A DNA stretch of 64,000 bases from Candidatus Villigracilis vicinus (GTDB lineage: Bacteria; Chloroflexota; Anaerolineae; Anaerolineales; Villigracilaceae), in contig JADKIL010000002.1 of NCBI GenBank assembly GCA_016721315.1, positions 186,001-250,000 of the forward strand, given 5' to 3'. Shown piece after piece: positions 34,636 to 42,793 of the stretch. The first letter of the stretch is position 1. The number at the start of each line of letters is the position of its first letter. The position numbers and the translations under genes are program-made. The notes below the pieces were generated by a model, which was not told the origin of the DNA, searched no databases, and saw only the letters and a program-made list of their open reading frames with translations.

Positions 34636-35799
34636 ATGAATAAAAAAGGACTCTTATTTATCCTTTTCGCAGTAATTACAGCCCTGACAGCCTGTCAACC
34701 GAAAGCAGAGGACTCGCCGCTTTCAGCCACGCTAAGCGAGATCACCGGGCTGGTGCAGATCCGACAAGCCGAAGCAGATGCCTTTGAATCTGTCTCCGCT
34801 TCGGCAACTTTGAATGTGAATGGGCAGATCCAAACTGGCGATGACGGACGCGTGCGGCTTGACCTTTCTTCCGGGACGATCATCCGTGTGGCACCTTCAT
34901 CACTTTTTACATTAACTTCGAACGATGAAGGTGATGGCGGATTGCTCACAAAGATCAAAATGGAGGTCGGCAAGATATTCATCATCCTCAATGGTGGGCG
35001 GGCAGATGTGGAAACGCCCTCAGGCGTGGCTTCAGTGCGCGGCTCTTACATGAAAGTGGAAGTAGACCCAAACACTAATGATGTCTACGTCACCTGTCTT
35101 GAAGGCAATTGTTCCGTGCGCAACCCCAATGGCGAAGAGGTCAATTTCACGAATGGACAACGAGCCGTTCTCTTTCATCAAGATCCGAACACCGGCAAGT
35201 GGAACTCTCCCCTGCTGGGCGATATGACCCCCGATGAATTTCAGGAATGGCTGGATAATAACCCCGAAGCACAGGCTCTCTTCGACCAGGCTATGGCAGC
35301 CCTTACAGCAACCTCAGCTACTGAAGCTCCCACAGAGGTACCGCCTACGGAGGTTGATGCGGCGGCGCCAGAGGGCGGTTCAAGCAATGCCTGTTCACAA
35401 ATACAGGAACCTGCAAACGGTAGTTCTCTTGGCAAAGCAGGACAGGTAAATTTTGCATGGAGCGAGCATCCTGATGCACAAGCGTATGTAATCACCTTCG
35501 TCAATGCAGATGGCAGCACTGCAAGGATCGAAACAAGCACGAATAGTGCAGAATTCTATATTGAAGTTCTACCAAACGGTGGAAGTTACGAATGGTTCGT
35601 AACTGTATACGGCGCAGACGGAAAAGAAATATGCGCCAGCCCCTCTGCTCAGTTCTCCAAGCCAAAAGCAGACCCCACTGAAAAAGCCAAGCCTGAAAAA
35701 GAGGAAGAACAAGAGCCGCCTGCTGATCCATCCAATACAACCTGCGACCCTTGTGATCCATTTGGAAGCTGTTATTCATATTCATGTTTTGGCTATTAA
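34636..35799 (+). CDS. FecR-domain lipoprotein
   Basis: 387 residues. Lipobox Cys at residue 20 (ITALTAC). The FecR domain (~30-180) shows LSEITGLVQIRQAEADAFES, LNVNGQIQTGDDGRVRLDLS, GTIIRVAPSSLFTL, GKIFIILNGGRADVETPSG and SVRGSYMKVEVD, the order typical of FecR proteins linked to cyclases. Then comes a linker rich in Glu/Pro, a fibronectin-like beta domain (~255-345), and a Cys-rich tail (TTCDPCDPFGSCYSYSCFGY). FecR domains sense or transduce envelope signals. Its position directly before a CHASE2 cyclase repeats a gene pair common in other phyla. The tail's cysteines may form disulphides. GGAGA precedes the ATG. Confidence 0.88.
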   Translation: MNKKGLLFILFAVITALTACQPKAEDSPLSATLSEITGLVQIRQAEADAFESVSASATLNVNGQIQTGDDGRVRLDLSSGTIIRVAPSSLFTLTSNDEGDGGLLTKIKMEVGKIFIILNGGRADVETPSGVASVRGSYMKVEVDPNTNDVYVTCLEGNCSVRNPNGEEVNFTNGQRAVLFHQDPNTGKWNSPLLGDMTPDEFQEWLDNNPEAQALFDQAMAALTATSATEAPTEVPPTEVDAAAPEGGSSNACSQIQEPANGSSLGKAGQVNFAWSEHPDAQAYVITFVNADGSTARIETSTNSAEFYIEVLPNGGSYEWFVTVYGADGKEICASPSAQFSKPKADPTEKAKPEKEEEQEPPADPSNTTCDPCDPFGSCYSYSCFGY

Positions 35800-35822
35800 T
35801 TCACTAAGAGTAACAACCCATC

Positions 35823-37724
35823 ATGCCAAAAGACACAAAACCCGTAAACCTACGCCTCATCCTTTTGATCGGTACCAGTGCATTGCTACTCATTGTTCAG
35901 GTACTAGGCTTATTCAGCAGTATTACCACACCCATTGAACGGCTGGAATATTCAATGCAGGATACCTTTGTGCGCGTGCGCGGTACCGAAGATATCTCAG
36001 GCGAAATCGTCATTGTAGCGATCGACGACCAATCCTTCAACTGGACTGGCTTGCAATGGCCTTGGCCTCGCTCGTACTTTGCCGAGATCGTGGAACAGAT
36101 CAACCTGGGCGGCGGTAAAGTCGTTGGCGTGGATGTGCTGCTCTTCGAACCGGATGAACAGCAACCGGAAAACGACTCAGCATTTGCTTCCGCATTAGAA
36201 AAAAGCCCCGCTTCAGCAACTGTTTTGCAGATTCTGCGCAGCAGCGGGCAGGGCTTTGAAACCGAGTCTCTCATCCAGCCGTTGTCTGTTTACCGTGAAG
36301 CGCTCGATGGGATGGGCATTACCGATGTCAAACGTGACGAAGACGCTATTGTCCGTAATGTGGTGGCATATAACGCATATCAAGGAGAGACTTACCCGCA
36401 TTGGGCATTCGAGGTTGCACGCCTATACTTGGGTGCTGAAGCGCCGGTCTTCAGTTCATCAAATGTCAAGTTCCATGGGCAAGACATTCCGCTCAACTCA
36501 GGGCTTTTACCCGTCTATTTTTCTGGTCCCGCCGGAACCTACCCGACCTATTCCGCTTCAGATGTTCATGATGGCATTGTTCTCGAACAGGACCCCGCTG
36601 CCTTTCGTGGAAAGATCGTCCTGATCGGAGCAACCTCCATCACCTTGCAGGATATTTACCCAACACCTTTTTCTGCTACGAAACCAACTCCTGGTGTGGA
36701 GATCGTCGCCAACACTGTGGATACCATTATTAATGGGAAATTTATGACCTATGCCCCACCCTGGCTGGGTTTGGTGAGCATTCTCGTCGCAGCCGGGCTG
36801 GCATCCTTAATTACTCTTTCTAAACGCCCAGCAATGACTATTTCATTACTAGGCATGGTTATTGCAGCATACATCGTCACCGCCTTTGTGATGTTCTCAA
36901 GCCAACGTTACATCCTGCCAACGATCGCCCCAATCCTGATGTTATTTTTGGGCGTGATCCTGCCTACACTTGAGCAAGCTGTCTCACAAGAACAGGAAAA
37001 ACGCCGTGTTCGTAATTTATTTAGCCGTTTCATTTCTCCCGAAATGGTCGACCAGATGATGAAAACGCAAGACCTGAACTCCGTCAACAAACGTGCTGAC
37101 CTGACCATCATCTTCTCAGATATTCGCGGCTTCACGACTCTCTCAGAGAAAATGACGCCTGAGGGCGTGGTCACACTACTAAACCCCTACTTGGAAGCGA
37201 TGTCACAGGTCATTTACAAACACGGCGGTACCGTGGATAAATACGAAGGCGACGCCATCATTGCCTTTTTCGGAGAACCGGTCCCCTATAAAGATCATGC
37301 TGTCCGCGCCTTACGCGCCGCCTTGGATATGCGTAAAGCTCTGGCGGAACTCCGCGACAAATGGGCAGCCGAAGGCCGCCCCAGCCAGATCGAAATGGGC
37401 GTTGGCATCAACTCAGGCGAAGTGTTCGTCGGTTTATTGGGCTCCGCACAGCGCATCAACTACACGGTCATCGGCGATAATGCCAACCTTGCCGCCCGTC
37501 TGCAAGATCTCACCAAAACCTACGCCTGGCCCATTCTCATCAGTGAAAGCACATATCAGCAGGTAAAAGATGAATTTGATGTGGAGCTTGCCGATGCGGT
37601 CACCGTCAAAGGCAAAACCAAGGCAGTCAACGTTTATAAAGTGGTCGGACATAAAGATGCAGCAGAGGATGAAAAATTAAAAGCATGGACCCAGGAACAA
37701 GTGAAGCCCCAGCATAATATATAG
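35823..37724 (+). CDS. CHASE2-domain class III adenylate/guanylate cyclase
   Basis: 633 residues. One N-terminal membrane helix (~8-35) leads to an extracytoplasmic CHASE2 sensor (~40-310; IVIVAIDDQSFNWTGLQWPWPR, VVGVDVLLFEPD). Three membrane helices (~315-385) follow, then the cyclase catalytic domain (~415-600). That domain has metal-binding Asps in FSDIRGFTTLSEKM and KYEGDAIIAFFG, and the transition-state Asn/Arg in IGDNANLAARL. Substrate specificity between ATP and GTP is not certain from sequence; the pattern favours ATP. It would make cAMP in response to an outside signal passed by CHASE2. It is cotranscribed with FecR and lipoprotein genes. Confidence 0.93.
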   Translation: MPKDTKPVNLRLILLIGTSALLLIVQVLGLFSSITTPIERLEYSMQDTFVRVRGTEDISGEIVIVAIDDQSFNWTGLQWPWPRSYFAEIVEQINLGGGKVVGVDVLLFEPDEQQPENDSAFASALEKSPASATVLQILRSSGQGFETESLIQPLSVYREALDGMGITDVKRDEDAIVRNVVAYNAYQGETYPHWAFEVARLYLGAEAPVFSSSNVKFHGQDIPLNSGLLPVYFSGPAGTYPTYSASDVHDGIVLEQDPAAFRGKIVLIGATSITLQDIYPTPFSATKPTPGVEIVANTVDTIINGKFMTYAPPWLGLVSILVAAGLASLITLSKRPAMTISLLGMVIAAYIVTAFVMFSSQRYILPTIAPILMLFLGVILPTLEQAVSQEQEKRRVRNLFSRFISPEMVDQMMKTQDLNSVNKRADLTIIFSDIRGFTTLSEKMTPEGVVTLLNPYLEAMSQVIYKHGGTVDKYEGDAIIAFFGEPVPYKDHAVRALRAALDMRKALAELRDKWAAEGRPSQIEMGVGINSGEVFVGLLGSAQRINYTVIGDNANLAARLQDLTKTYAWPILISESTYQQVKDEFDVELADAVTVKGKTKAVNVYKVVGHKDAAEDEKLKAWTQEQVKPQHNI

Positions 37725-37768
37725 CGAATGTGGAAAAGAACGTCGAACAAATTTATTTTGGAGAAACA

Positions 37769-38836
37769 ATGAAATTCAATTCTACAAAACTCATGTTAAT
37801 GCTCGTAGTCCTCATAATTCAAGCCTGCAATATGCCTGCCGCCGATACACCAACACAAGAGGCTCTTATTCCAGAGGAGAATCTTCCAGATGCTCCTATT
37901 ACTGAGGTGCCGCCTACAGAAATCCAGCACACCCTTGTACCCGCCGATTTACCTGCAGTGTCCTCCGGGGTTGCTGCCGACCAGGATTCAGCAAGAACCT
38001 CCCGCGACAATAGCGCAAGTGGCGGAGACCGTTTTACCTTTGGCGAGTATGAACGTCCATTCAATGCCATAGCAATGGATACATATTTCCCGTATCTTGA
38101 TATTCAACAATATAACATCCTGCAAGATGATCTCTGGATCTACACAACAATTGTCTTGCGTTCGCGCAGTGCCGAAGGAACATTCCCAGGGGAATATGCG
38201 CTGGAACTTGATAACGACATCGATGGAAAAGGGGATTGGTTGATTCTTGTTTCCGCGCCAGCCTCTACCGAATGGTCTACTGTCAATGTACAGATCTGGC
38301 AGGATACAAATAAGGATGTTGGTGGAGCAAATTCAATCGAAGCTGATAAAAACCCGGGATTCAGTGACGGGTATGAAACCGAGGTCTTTAATAATGGCAT
38401 CGGCAACGATGCCGATGCCGCCTGGGCACGCCTTTCACCAGATGACCAGAACTCAGTCCAAATCGCTGTCAAACGAGTGCTAGTTGATGATGATGGTAAA
38501 TACATTGCCGGACCCTGGGCAGCCAGCAAACTTGACCCAGCCATGTTCGACTTTAACGACAAACTAACGCCTCAAGAAGCAGGCGCGGCAATTCGCTCCT
38601 ATACGTATTACCCCATTCAACTTTTAGCAGAACTGGATAACGCCTGCCGTGTATCTATTGGTGGTCCCGCTGACGCAAACAATGACCTTGGGCTGTGCGA
38701 GGTCTACAATCCGCAAGGTGAGGGCAGCGGTGATACTCCCAGTCAGTCTGGCTCGAGTTGTACCGAAACCGCCTGCCCCAGCGGCTGGGGGTTTGACAGC
38801 AGTAGTTGTAGCTGTGTCCTTTTAGCGCCTCCTTAA
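37769..38836 (+). CDS. Lipoprotein of unknown function with Cys-rich tail
   Basis: 355 residues from the ATG at 37769 (GGAGA upstream; an earlier start would add residues before the signal). Lipobox Cys at residue 20 (LIIQAC). A short Thr/Pro/Glu linker is followed by a beta-rich domain (~80-320) containing YLDIQQYNI, YALELDNDIDGKGDWLI and WQDTNKDVGG, with Asp-rich loops that could bind calcium. The C-terminus is Cys-rich (CTETACPSGWGFDSSSCSC), echoing the FecR protein's tail. I do not recognise the family. It ends the envelope-sensing operon, 44 nt after the cyclase, and a terminator follows. Confidence 0.82.
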   Translation: MKFNSTKLMLMLVVLIIQACNMPAADTPTQEALIPEENLPDAPITEVPPTEIQHTLVPADLPAVSSGVAADQDSARTSRDNSASGGDRFTFGEYERPFNAIAMDTYFPYLDIQQYNILQDDLWIYTTIVLRSRSAEGTFPGEYALELDNDIDGKGDWLILVSAPASTEWSTVNVQIWQDTNKDVGGANSIEADKNPGFSDGYETEVFNNGIGNDADAAWARLSPDDQNSVQIAVKRVLVDDDGKYIAGPWAASKLDPAMFDFNDKLTPQEAGAAIRSYTYYPIQLLAELDNACRVSIGGPADANNDLGLCEVYNPQGEGSGDTPSQSGSSCTETACPSGWGFDSSSCSCVLLAPP

Positions 38837-38856
38837 CTTCATATCAGATTTTAGAA

Positions 38857-38889
38857 ATAACGCCTCTCAGCTTGGGAGGCGTTATTTAT
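38857..38889 (+). terminator. Terminator of the SH3b-FecR-cyclase operon
   Basis: Arms 38857-38866 and 38876-38885 (10 bp) are followed by T-rich sequence, 20 nt after the last stop codon. Confidence 0.85.
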
Positions 38890-38992
38890 TTGGATGCCTG
38901 CGGCTCCGGCGTGAGAACGGCTTGGTCTGGCACCTAAACCTTTTCCCCGTCTGAGGCGATGCCCTCCATCCACGTATTTGTTTGTGAAGCAC

Positions 38993-39031
38993 TTGTACCT
39001 AATTGTACAAAATAAGTTTTTTTGGTATAGT
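38993..39031 (+). promoter_or_regulatory. Candidate Rex operator overlapping the rex promoter
   Basis: TTGTAC-N6-GTACAA (38993-39010) is a perfect 18-bp inverted repeat in the layout of Rex sites (TTGTGA-N6-TCACAA). A second TTGTAC at 39003-39008 lies exactly 17 nt before TATAGT (39026-39031) and so may be the -35. A repressor bound here would block polymerase. TATACT at 39038-39043 is an alternative -10. Confidence 0.68.
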
Positions 39032-39061
39032 TATGGCTATACTACAAAAAGGCGAGGGCAC

Positions 39062-39679
39062 ATGAACGCGAGGAAAATACCCGATATCATCATCGGAAGA
39101 CTGCCAGTGTATTTACGTGCGCTTCAACATATGGCGGAGATTGGCTTGAAGACCACTTCCTCACAGGAGCTTGGTGAGAATGTTGGTATTTCGGCGGCAC
39201 AGATCCGTAAAGATATTTCTCAGTTCGGCGAGTTCGGAAAGCAAGGGACGGGGTACTCCATTGAATATCTCATTGATAAATTACGTGAGATCCTCAAGGT
39301 AGACCGATATTGGGATGTGGTGGTGGTTGGTGCAGGCGATATGGGTCATGCGCTCGTAAACTATCAAGGTTTCAGCGACCGCGGCTTTCACATTGTTGCC
39401 ATCTTCGATAACGATAAGGCAAAAGTTGGGCAAAATATCAGTAAATTCAATGTAGAAGATACCGATACCATGATCGACCGTATTAAGGAATTGGGCGTCA
39501 AGATCGCCATGCTGACAGTTCCGGCAGCCGCAGCCCAAGTAGTGGCAGACCAGCTTGTACAGGCAGGAGTACGTGCCATTCTCAACTATGCCCCCATCAG
39601 CTTAAATGTGCCGAACAATGTAAAGGTGCAATATATCGACCCATCCACGCATTTGCAAAGGATGACATACTACTTGTAA
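39062..39679 (+). CDS. rex: Redox-sensing transcriptional repressor Rex
   Basis: 205 residues from the ATG at 39062; an upstream start would add 28 residues encoded by the operator-promoter region and is rejected. The N-terminal winged helix has RLPVYLRALQHMAEIGLKTT and SSQELGENVGISAAQIRKDIS (the recognition helix, ~33-53). The Rossmann domain follows with VVVGAGDMGHALVNY near 92-106. The C-terminus ends APISLNVPNNVKVQYIDPST, matching the domain-swapped helix and tail of Rex. Rex binds DNA when NADH/NAD+ is low and is released by NADH, usually controlling fermentation and respiration genes. A palindrome in its own promoter suggests autoregulation. Confidence 0.96.
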   Translation: MNARKIPDIIIGRLPVYLRALQHMAEIGLKTTSSQELGENVGISAAQIRKDISQFGEFGKQGTGYSIEYLIDKLREILKVDRYWDVVVVGAGDMGHALVNYQGFSDRGFHIVAIFDNDKAKVGQNISKFNVEDTDTMIDRIKELGVKIAMLTVPAAAAQVVADQLVQAGVRAILNYAPISLNVPNNVKVQYIDPSTHLQRMTYYL

Positions 39680-39684
39680 AACCG

Positions 39685-39717
39685 AATGCCCGGTGCAAAG
39701 CCGGGCATTTTCTTTTT
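39685..39717 (+). terminator. Terminator of rex
   Basis: Arms 39685-39693 and 39701-39709 (9 bp, GC-rich) are followed by a T-rich run to 39717. Confidence 0.9.
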
Positions 39718-39820
39718 AGACATAGTGATGTGAGCAAAATATGGAATACCAACTCTTTCTTTCACTCGTTCTGTTTTGCCGTATATGCAGGTTGAAAATC
39801 CAAATAAATACCCAAGAAAT

Positions 39821-39849
39821 AAAAACGGCTTCCATTTCGGAAGCCGTTT
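39821..39849 (-). terminator. Terminator after the mreB-like gene
   Basis: Arms 39823-39833 and 39839-39849 (11 bp) are followed on the minus strand by a T-run. It closes the atpAGDC-mreB unit 6 nt after the last stop. Confidence 0.88.
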
Positions 39850-39854
39850 GCTTT

Positions 39855-40856
39855 TTATACTTGAGGTAAATTTCTGCGGATCACATTCAACATGCTGAAG
39901 GCTTTGGAGGCACCTTGTACTACACAGGTCAGTGGGTTATCCACAAGATAAGCAGGAATACCAAGCGATTTCGTCAGCAGTTTGTCGATGCCGCGCAGCA
40001 GCGCCCCACCACCGCACAGCGCCACACCGCGGTCGATAATGTCTGAAACCAGTTCAGGCGGGGTCTTCTCAAGCACTTTACGACCCGATTCAACGATCTG
40101 CTTCAAAGGTTCCTGCAGGGCTTCCACGATCTCGCCCGTGGTCAACGTGACCGGGCGCGGCAAGCCAGTGACCTGATCCTGTCCCTGCACTTCCATGCTA
40201 TTCTCAATATCCTGAGGAACGGCTGCACCGATACGAACCTTTAACTGTTCAGCGGTTTGTTGCCCAATGATGACGCCGTATTTGCGGCGTACATAATTAA
40301 CAATGGCATCATCCAGGTCCATGCCCCCCAAGCGCAAGGTATCCGCAGAGACGATACCATACATAGCCATAACGGCTGCTTCTGTGCAGCCTCCGCCAAG
40401 ACAAATGATCATATTGCCAGAAGGCGAATTGATCGGCAGATCAATGCCAATGGCGGCGGCAAGCGGCTGTTGAATAAGAAAAGCCTCACGACTGCCCGCT
40501 TCCATCACTGCTTCATAAACAGCACGACGTTCGACGCTGGTCACACCATACGGAACGGTGATCATGACCCTTGGACGAAAGATGCGCATGGATCCGCTTG
40601 CGCGCTGAAGCAGGTAGGCAAGCAAGGTTTCGGTGATCTCATAATCGGCGATCACCCCATTGCGGAGCGGGCGGGCGACTTCGATGCTCTCCGGCACTTT
40701 GCCGAACATATCGCGCGCTTCAACACCCGCCGCAACCATTTTTTGGTCATCAACTTCAATGGCCACAATTGTGGGTTCTTCCAACAAAACACTATTATTG
40801 TCGGCGAAACGCGTGAACATGGTACCTAGGTCAATTCCCAGGTCTTTCGAGAACAT
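39855..40856 (-). CDS. MreB-like actin homologue with altered phosphate-2 motif
   Basis: 333 residues, starting MFSKDLGIDLGT, the usual MreB opening; this favours the ATG at 40856 over a GTG 9 nt upstream. Phosphate-1 (GIDLGT) and the adenosine motif (LCGGGALLRGID near 290) are present. The phosphate-2 motif, normally DIGGGTTE, here reads CLGGGCTE: Cys152 replaces the conserved Asp and Cys157 the Thr. The segment after DLGT (MFTRFADN) is also unlike the usual ANTLVY. MreB filaments guide cell-wall growth; this copy may bind nucleotide without normal hydrolysis and could be a specialised paralogue. It lies 15 nt after atpC with no separate promoter visible, so it may be cotranscribed with the ATPase genes. 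Confidence 0.88.
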   Translation of the reverse strand: MFSKDLGIDLGTMFTRFADNNSVLLEEPTIVAIEVDDQKMVAAGVEARDMFGKVPESIEVARPLRNGVIADYEITETLLAYLLQRASGSMRIFRPRVMITVPYGVTSVERRAVYEAVMEAGSREAFLIQQPLAAAIGIDLPINSPSGNMIICLGGGCTEAAVMAMYGIVSADTLRLGGMDLDDAIVNYVRRKYGVIIGQQTAEQLKVRIGAAVPQDIENSMEVQGQDQVTGLPRPVTLTTGEIVEALQEPLKQIVESGRKVLEKTPPELVSDIIDRGVALCGGGALLRGIDKLLTKSLGIPAYLVDNPLTCVVQGASKAFSMLNVIRRNLPQV

Positions 40857-40871
40857 CGAGAACACTAGGTT

Positions 40872-41312
40872 TTAATTCTCCGAAATGTGAATATTCGATC
40901 CGCCCTTGCGATAGCGGCGAACGGCATCCAGACGCAGGTTAGACCTGCGCAGGGCGGCTTCCATGGCGAGATAGGCATCTGTATCTGCAGGGACGCCTTT
41001 CTTGAGGATCTCTTCAGCACGTTTGCGGGCCGCATCGGCGCGGGCTTCGTCGATCTCCAGCACGTTTTCTGCCGCATCAGCAAGGATGGTGACAATATCG
41101 GGCTGTACTTCAGCAACTCCGCCAGCCACTGCAAACACTTCTTCCTTGCCGTTTTTGCGAACACGGATAAAACCATACTTCAAGGTGGTCAGCACGGGCG
41201 CGTGCTTGGGCAAAATACCCATCTCCCCAGCTGCACCGGGAAGCACAACAATGTCCACATCACCTGTGAACACCGTGCGATCTTGCGAAACAATTTCACA
41301 ACGAATGGTCAT
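40872..41312 (-). CDS. atpC: ATP synthase F1 epsilon subunit
   Basis: 146 residues from the ATG at 41312; the longer alternative start would translate a repeat. The N-terminal beta-sandwich shows CEIVSQDRTVFTGDVDIVVLPGAAGEMGILPKHAPVLTTL, of which GEMGILPKHAP is the family signature. The C-terminal helical hairpin (~90-135) is Glu/Ala/Arg-rich. In the F1 rotor it joins gamma to the c-ring and can inhibit ATP hydrolysis. It is last of the four F1 genes. Confidence 0.95.
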   Translation of the reverse strand: MTIRCEIVSQDRTVFTGDVDIVVLPGAAGEMGILPKHAPVLTTLKYGFIRVRKNGKEEVFAVAGGVAEVQPDIVTILADAAENVLEIDEARADAARKRAEEILKKGVPADTDAYLAMEAALRRSNLRLDAVRRYRKGGSNIHISEN

Positions 41313-41326
41313 AAAAATAACCTTTT

Positions 41327-41378
41327 GGTAATTAGTAATTGGAGATTGGCTAAGACCAATCTCCAACCTCTAATTACC
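41327..41378. repeat. Heptad inverted repeat, AATT type (copy 2)
   Basis: The 23-nt arms 41327-41349 and 41356-41378 match with three mismatches around a 6-nt centre. Units GGTAATT, AGTAATT, GGAGATT and CCAATCT, CCAACCT, CTAATTA show the 7-nt period. It occupies almost the whole atpD-atpC gap. Confidence 0.85.
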
Positions 41379-41380
41379 AA

Positions 41381-42781
41381 TTATGCGTTTGCCAATTTCT
41401 CCGCACGCTCGCGGACGTCTTCGATGGTACCAGCCATCATGAAAGCCTGCTCGGGGAGGTCGTCGCATTTACCATCCAGAATTTCGCGGAAGCCGCGAAC
41501 TGTGTCTTTGATGGCAACGTAGCGCCCGGAAATGCCGGTGAAGCGCTCAGCAACATAGAAAGGCTGCGAGAAGAAGCGTTCGATCTTGCGGGCGCGCGAC
41601 ACGACGAGTTTGTCATCTTCGGAGAGTTCGTCGATACCGAGAATGGCGATGATGTCCTGCAAGTCCTTATAGCGCTGGAGAACACGCTGCACTTCGCGAG
41701 CCGTCCGGTAGTGTTCTTCGCCCACGATATTGGGATCAAGAATTCGGGAGGTTGAAGCGAGCGGATCCACAGCGGGGTAAATACCTTTTTCCACGATGGA
41801 GCGTTCGAGCGCGATGGTCGCATCCAAGTGGGTAAAGGTCGCCACAGGAGCGGGATCGGAGTAGTCATCCGCGGGCACGTACACAGCCTGCATGGAGGTG
41901 ATGGAGCCGGTGCGGGTGGAGGTAATACGTTCCTGCAACTCACCCATTTCAGTGGCGAGAGTAGGCTGGTAACCTACCGCAGAAGGCATACGACCAAGAA
42001 GCGCGGACACTTCGGAACCAGACATGGAGAAGCGGAAGATGTTATCGACGAAGAGCAACACATCCTTGCCCTGATCGCGGAAGTATTCCGCCATCGAGAG
42101 CGCGGTCAACGCAACGCGAAGGCGCACACCGGAAGGCTCATTCATCTGTCCATAAACCATCACGGTGTCTTTCATCACACCGTACTCGATCATTTCGCGG
42201 TACAAGCCGGTTCCTTCACGGGTACGTTCACCCACGCCAGCGAACACGGAGTTGCCTTGGTGAACCGAAGCCACCGAGCGGATGAGTTCCATGATGATAA
42301 CGGTCTTGCCGGTTCCAGCGCCGCCGAAAATGCCGGTCTTACCACCCTTGGTGAAGGGGGCGATCAAGTCAATGACTTTGATACCGGTTTCGAAGACTTC
42401 CACGCGAGTGGACTGTTCTTCAAACGCAGGAGCAGAACGGTGAATGGGATAGTGCGAGGTCGCTTTGACTTCACCTTTTTTGTCGATGGCGTTGCCAAGC
42501 ACGTTGAAGATGCGACCAAGGGTTGCGGGTCCTACCGGAACGGTGATTGGGGCGCCTGTTGCTTGGGCAGGAACGCCGCGCTGGAGACCATCAGTGGAAT
42601 CCATCGCTACGGTGCGAACCCAGCTATCCCCGAGGTGCTTCTGCACTTCGAGAACGAGCGGCTCCTTATTGTCGCGATCTACTGTGATCGCTTCGAAAAG
42701 TTCAGGGACGTTGCCTTCGGGGAATTCAACATCCACCACGCCACCTAAGATTTGTACGACACGGCCGTTTGCATTTGCCAT
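41381..42781 (-). CDS. atpD: ATP synthase F1 beta subunit (catalytic)
   Basis: 466 residues, normal length. The P-loop GGAGTGKTV lies near residue 150, the catalytic Glu in GVGERTREG near 180, Walker B LLFVDNIFRF near 245, the VPADDYSDPAP segment and the DELSEDD motif near the catalytic-to-C-terminal junction. It forms the catalytic site of the membrane-bound ATP synthase. GGAGG precedes the ATG. It follows atpG by 12 nt. Confidence 0.98.
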   Translation of the reverse strand: MANANGRVVQILGGVVDVEFPEGNVPELFEAITVDRDNKEPLVLEVQKHLGDSWVRTVAMDSTDGLQRGVPAQATGAPITVPVGPATLGRIFNVLGNAIDKKGEVKATSHYPIHRSAPAFEEQSTRVEVFETGIKVIDLIAPFTKGGKTGIFGGAGTGKTVIIMELIRSVASVHQGNSVFAGVGERTREGTGLYREMIEYGVMKDTVMVYGQMNEPSGVRLRVALTALSMAEYFRDQGKDVLLFVDNIFRFSMSGSEVSALLGRMPSAVGYQPTLATEMGELQERITSTRTGSITSMQAVYVPADDYSDPAPVATFTHLDATIALERSIVEKGIYPAVDPLASTSRILDPNIVGEEHYRTAREVQRVLQRYKDLQDIIAILGIDELSEDDKLVVSRARKIERFFSQPFYVAERFTGISGRYVAIKDTVRGFREILDGKCDDLPEQAFMMAGTIEDVRERAEKLANA

Positions 42782-42793
42782 GATTTCCTCCAG

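Noticed and set aside
41828..42748. Plus-strand open frame of 306 codons across atpD
   Set aside because: Antisense shadow of atpD; no ribosome-binding site and no recognisable motif.
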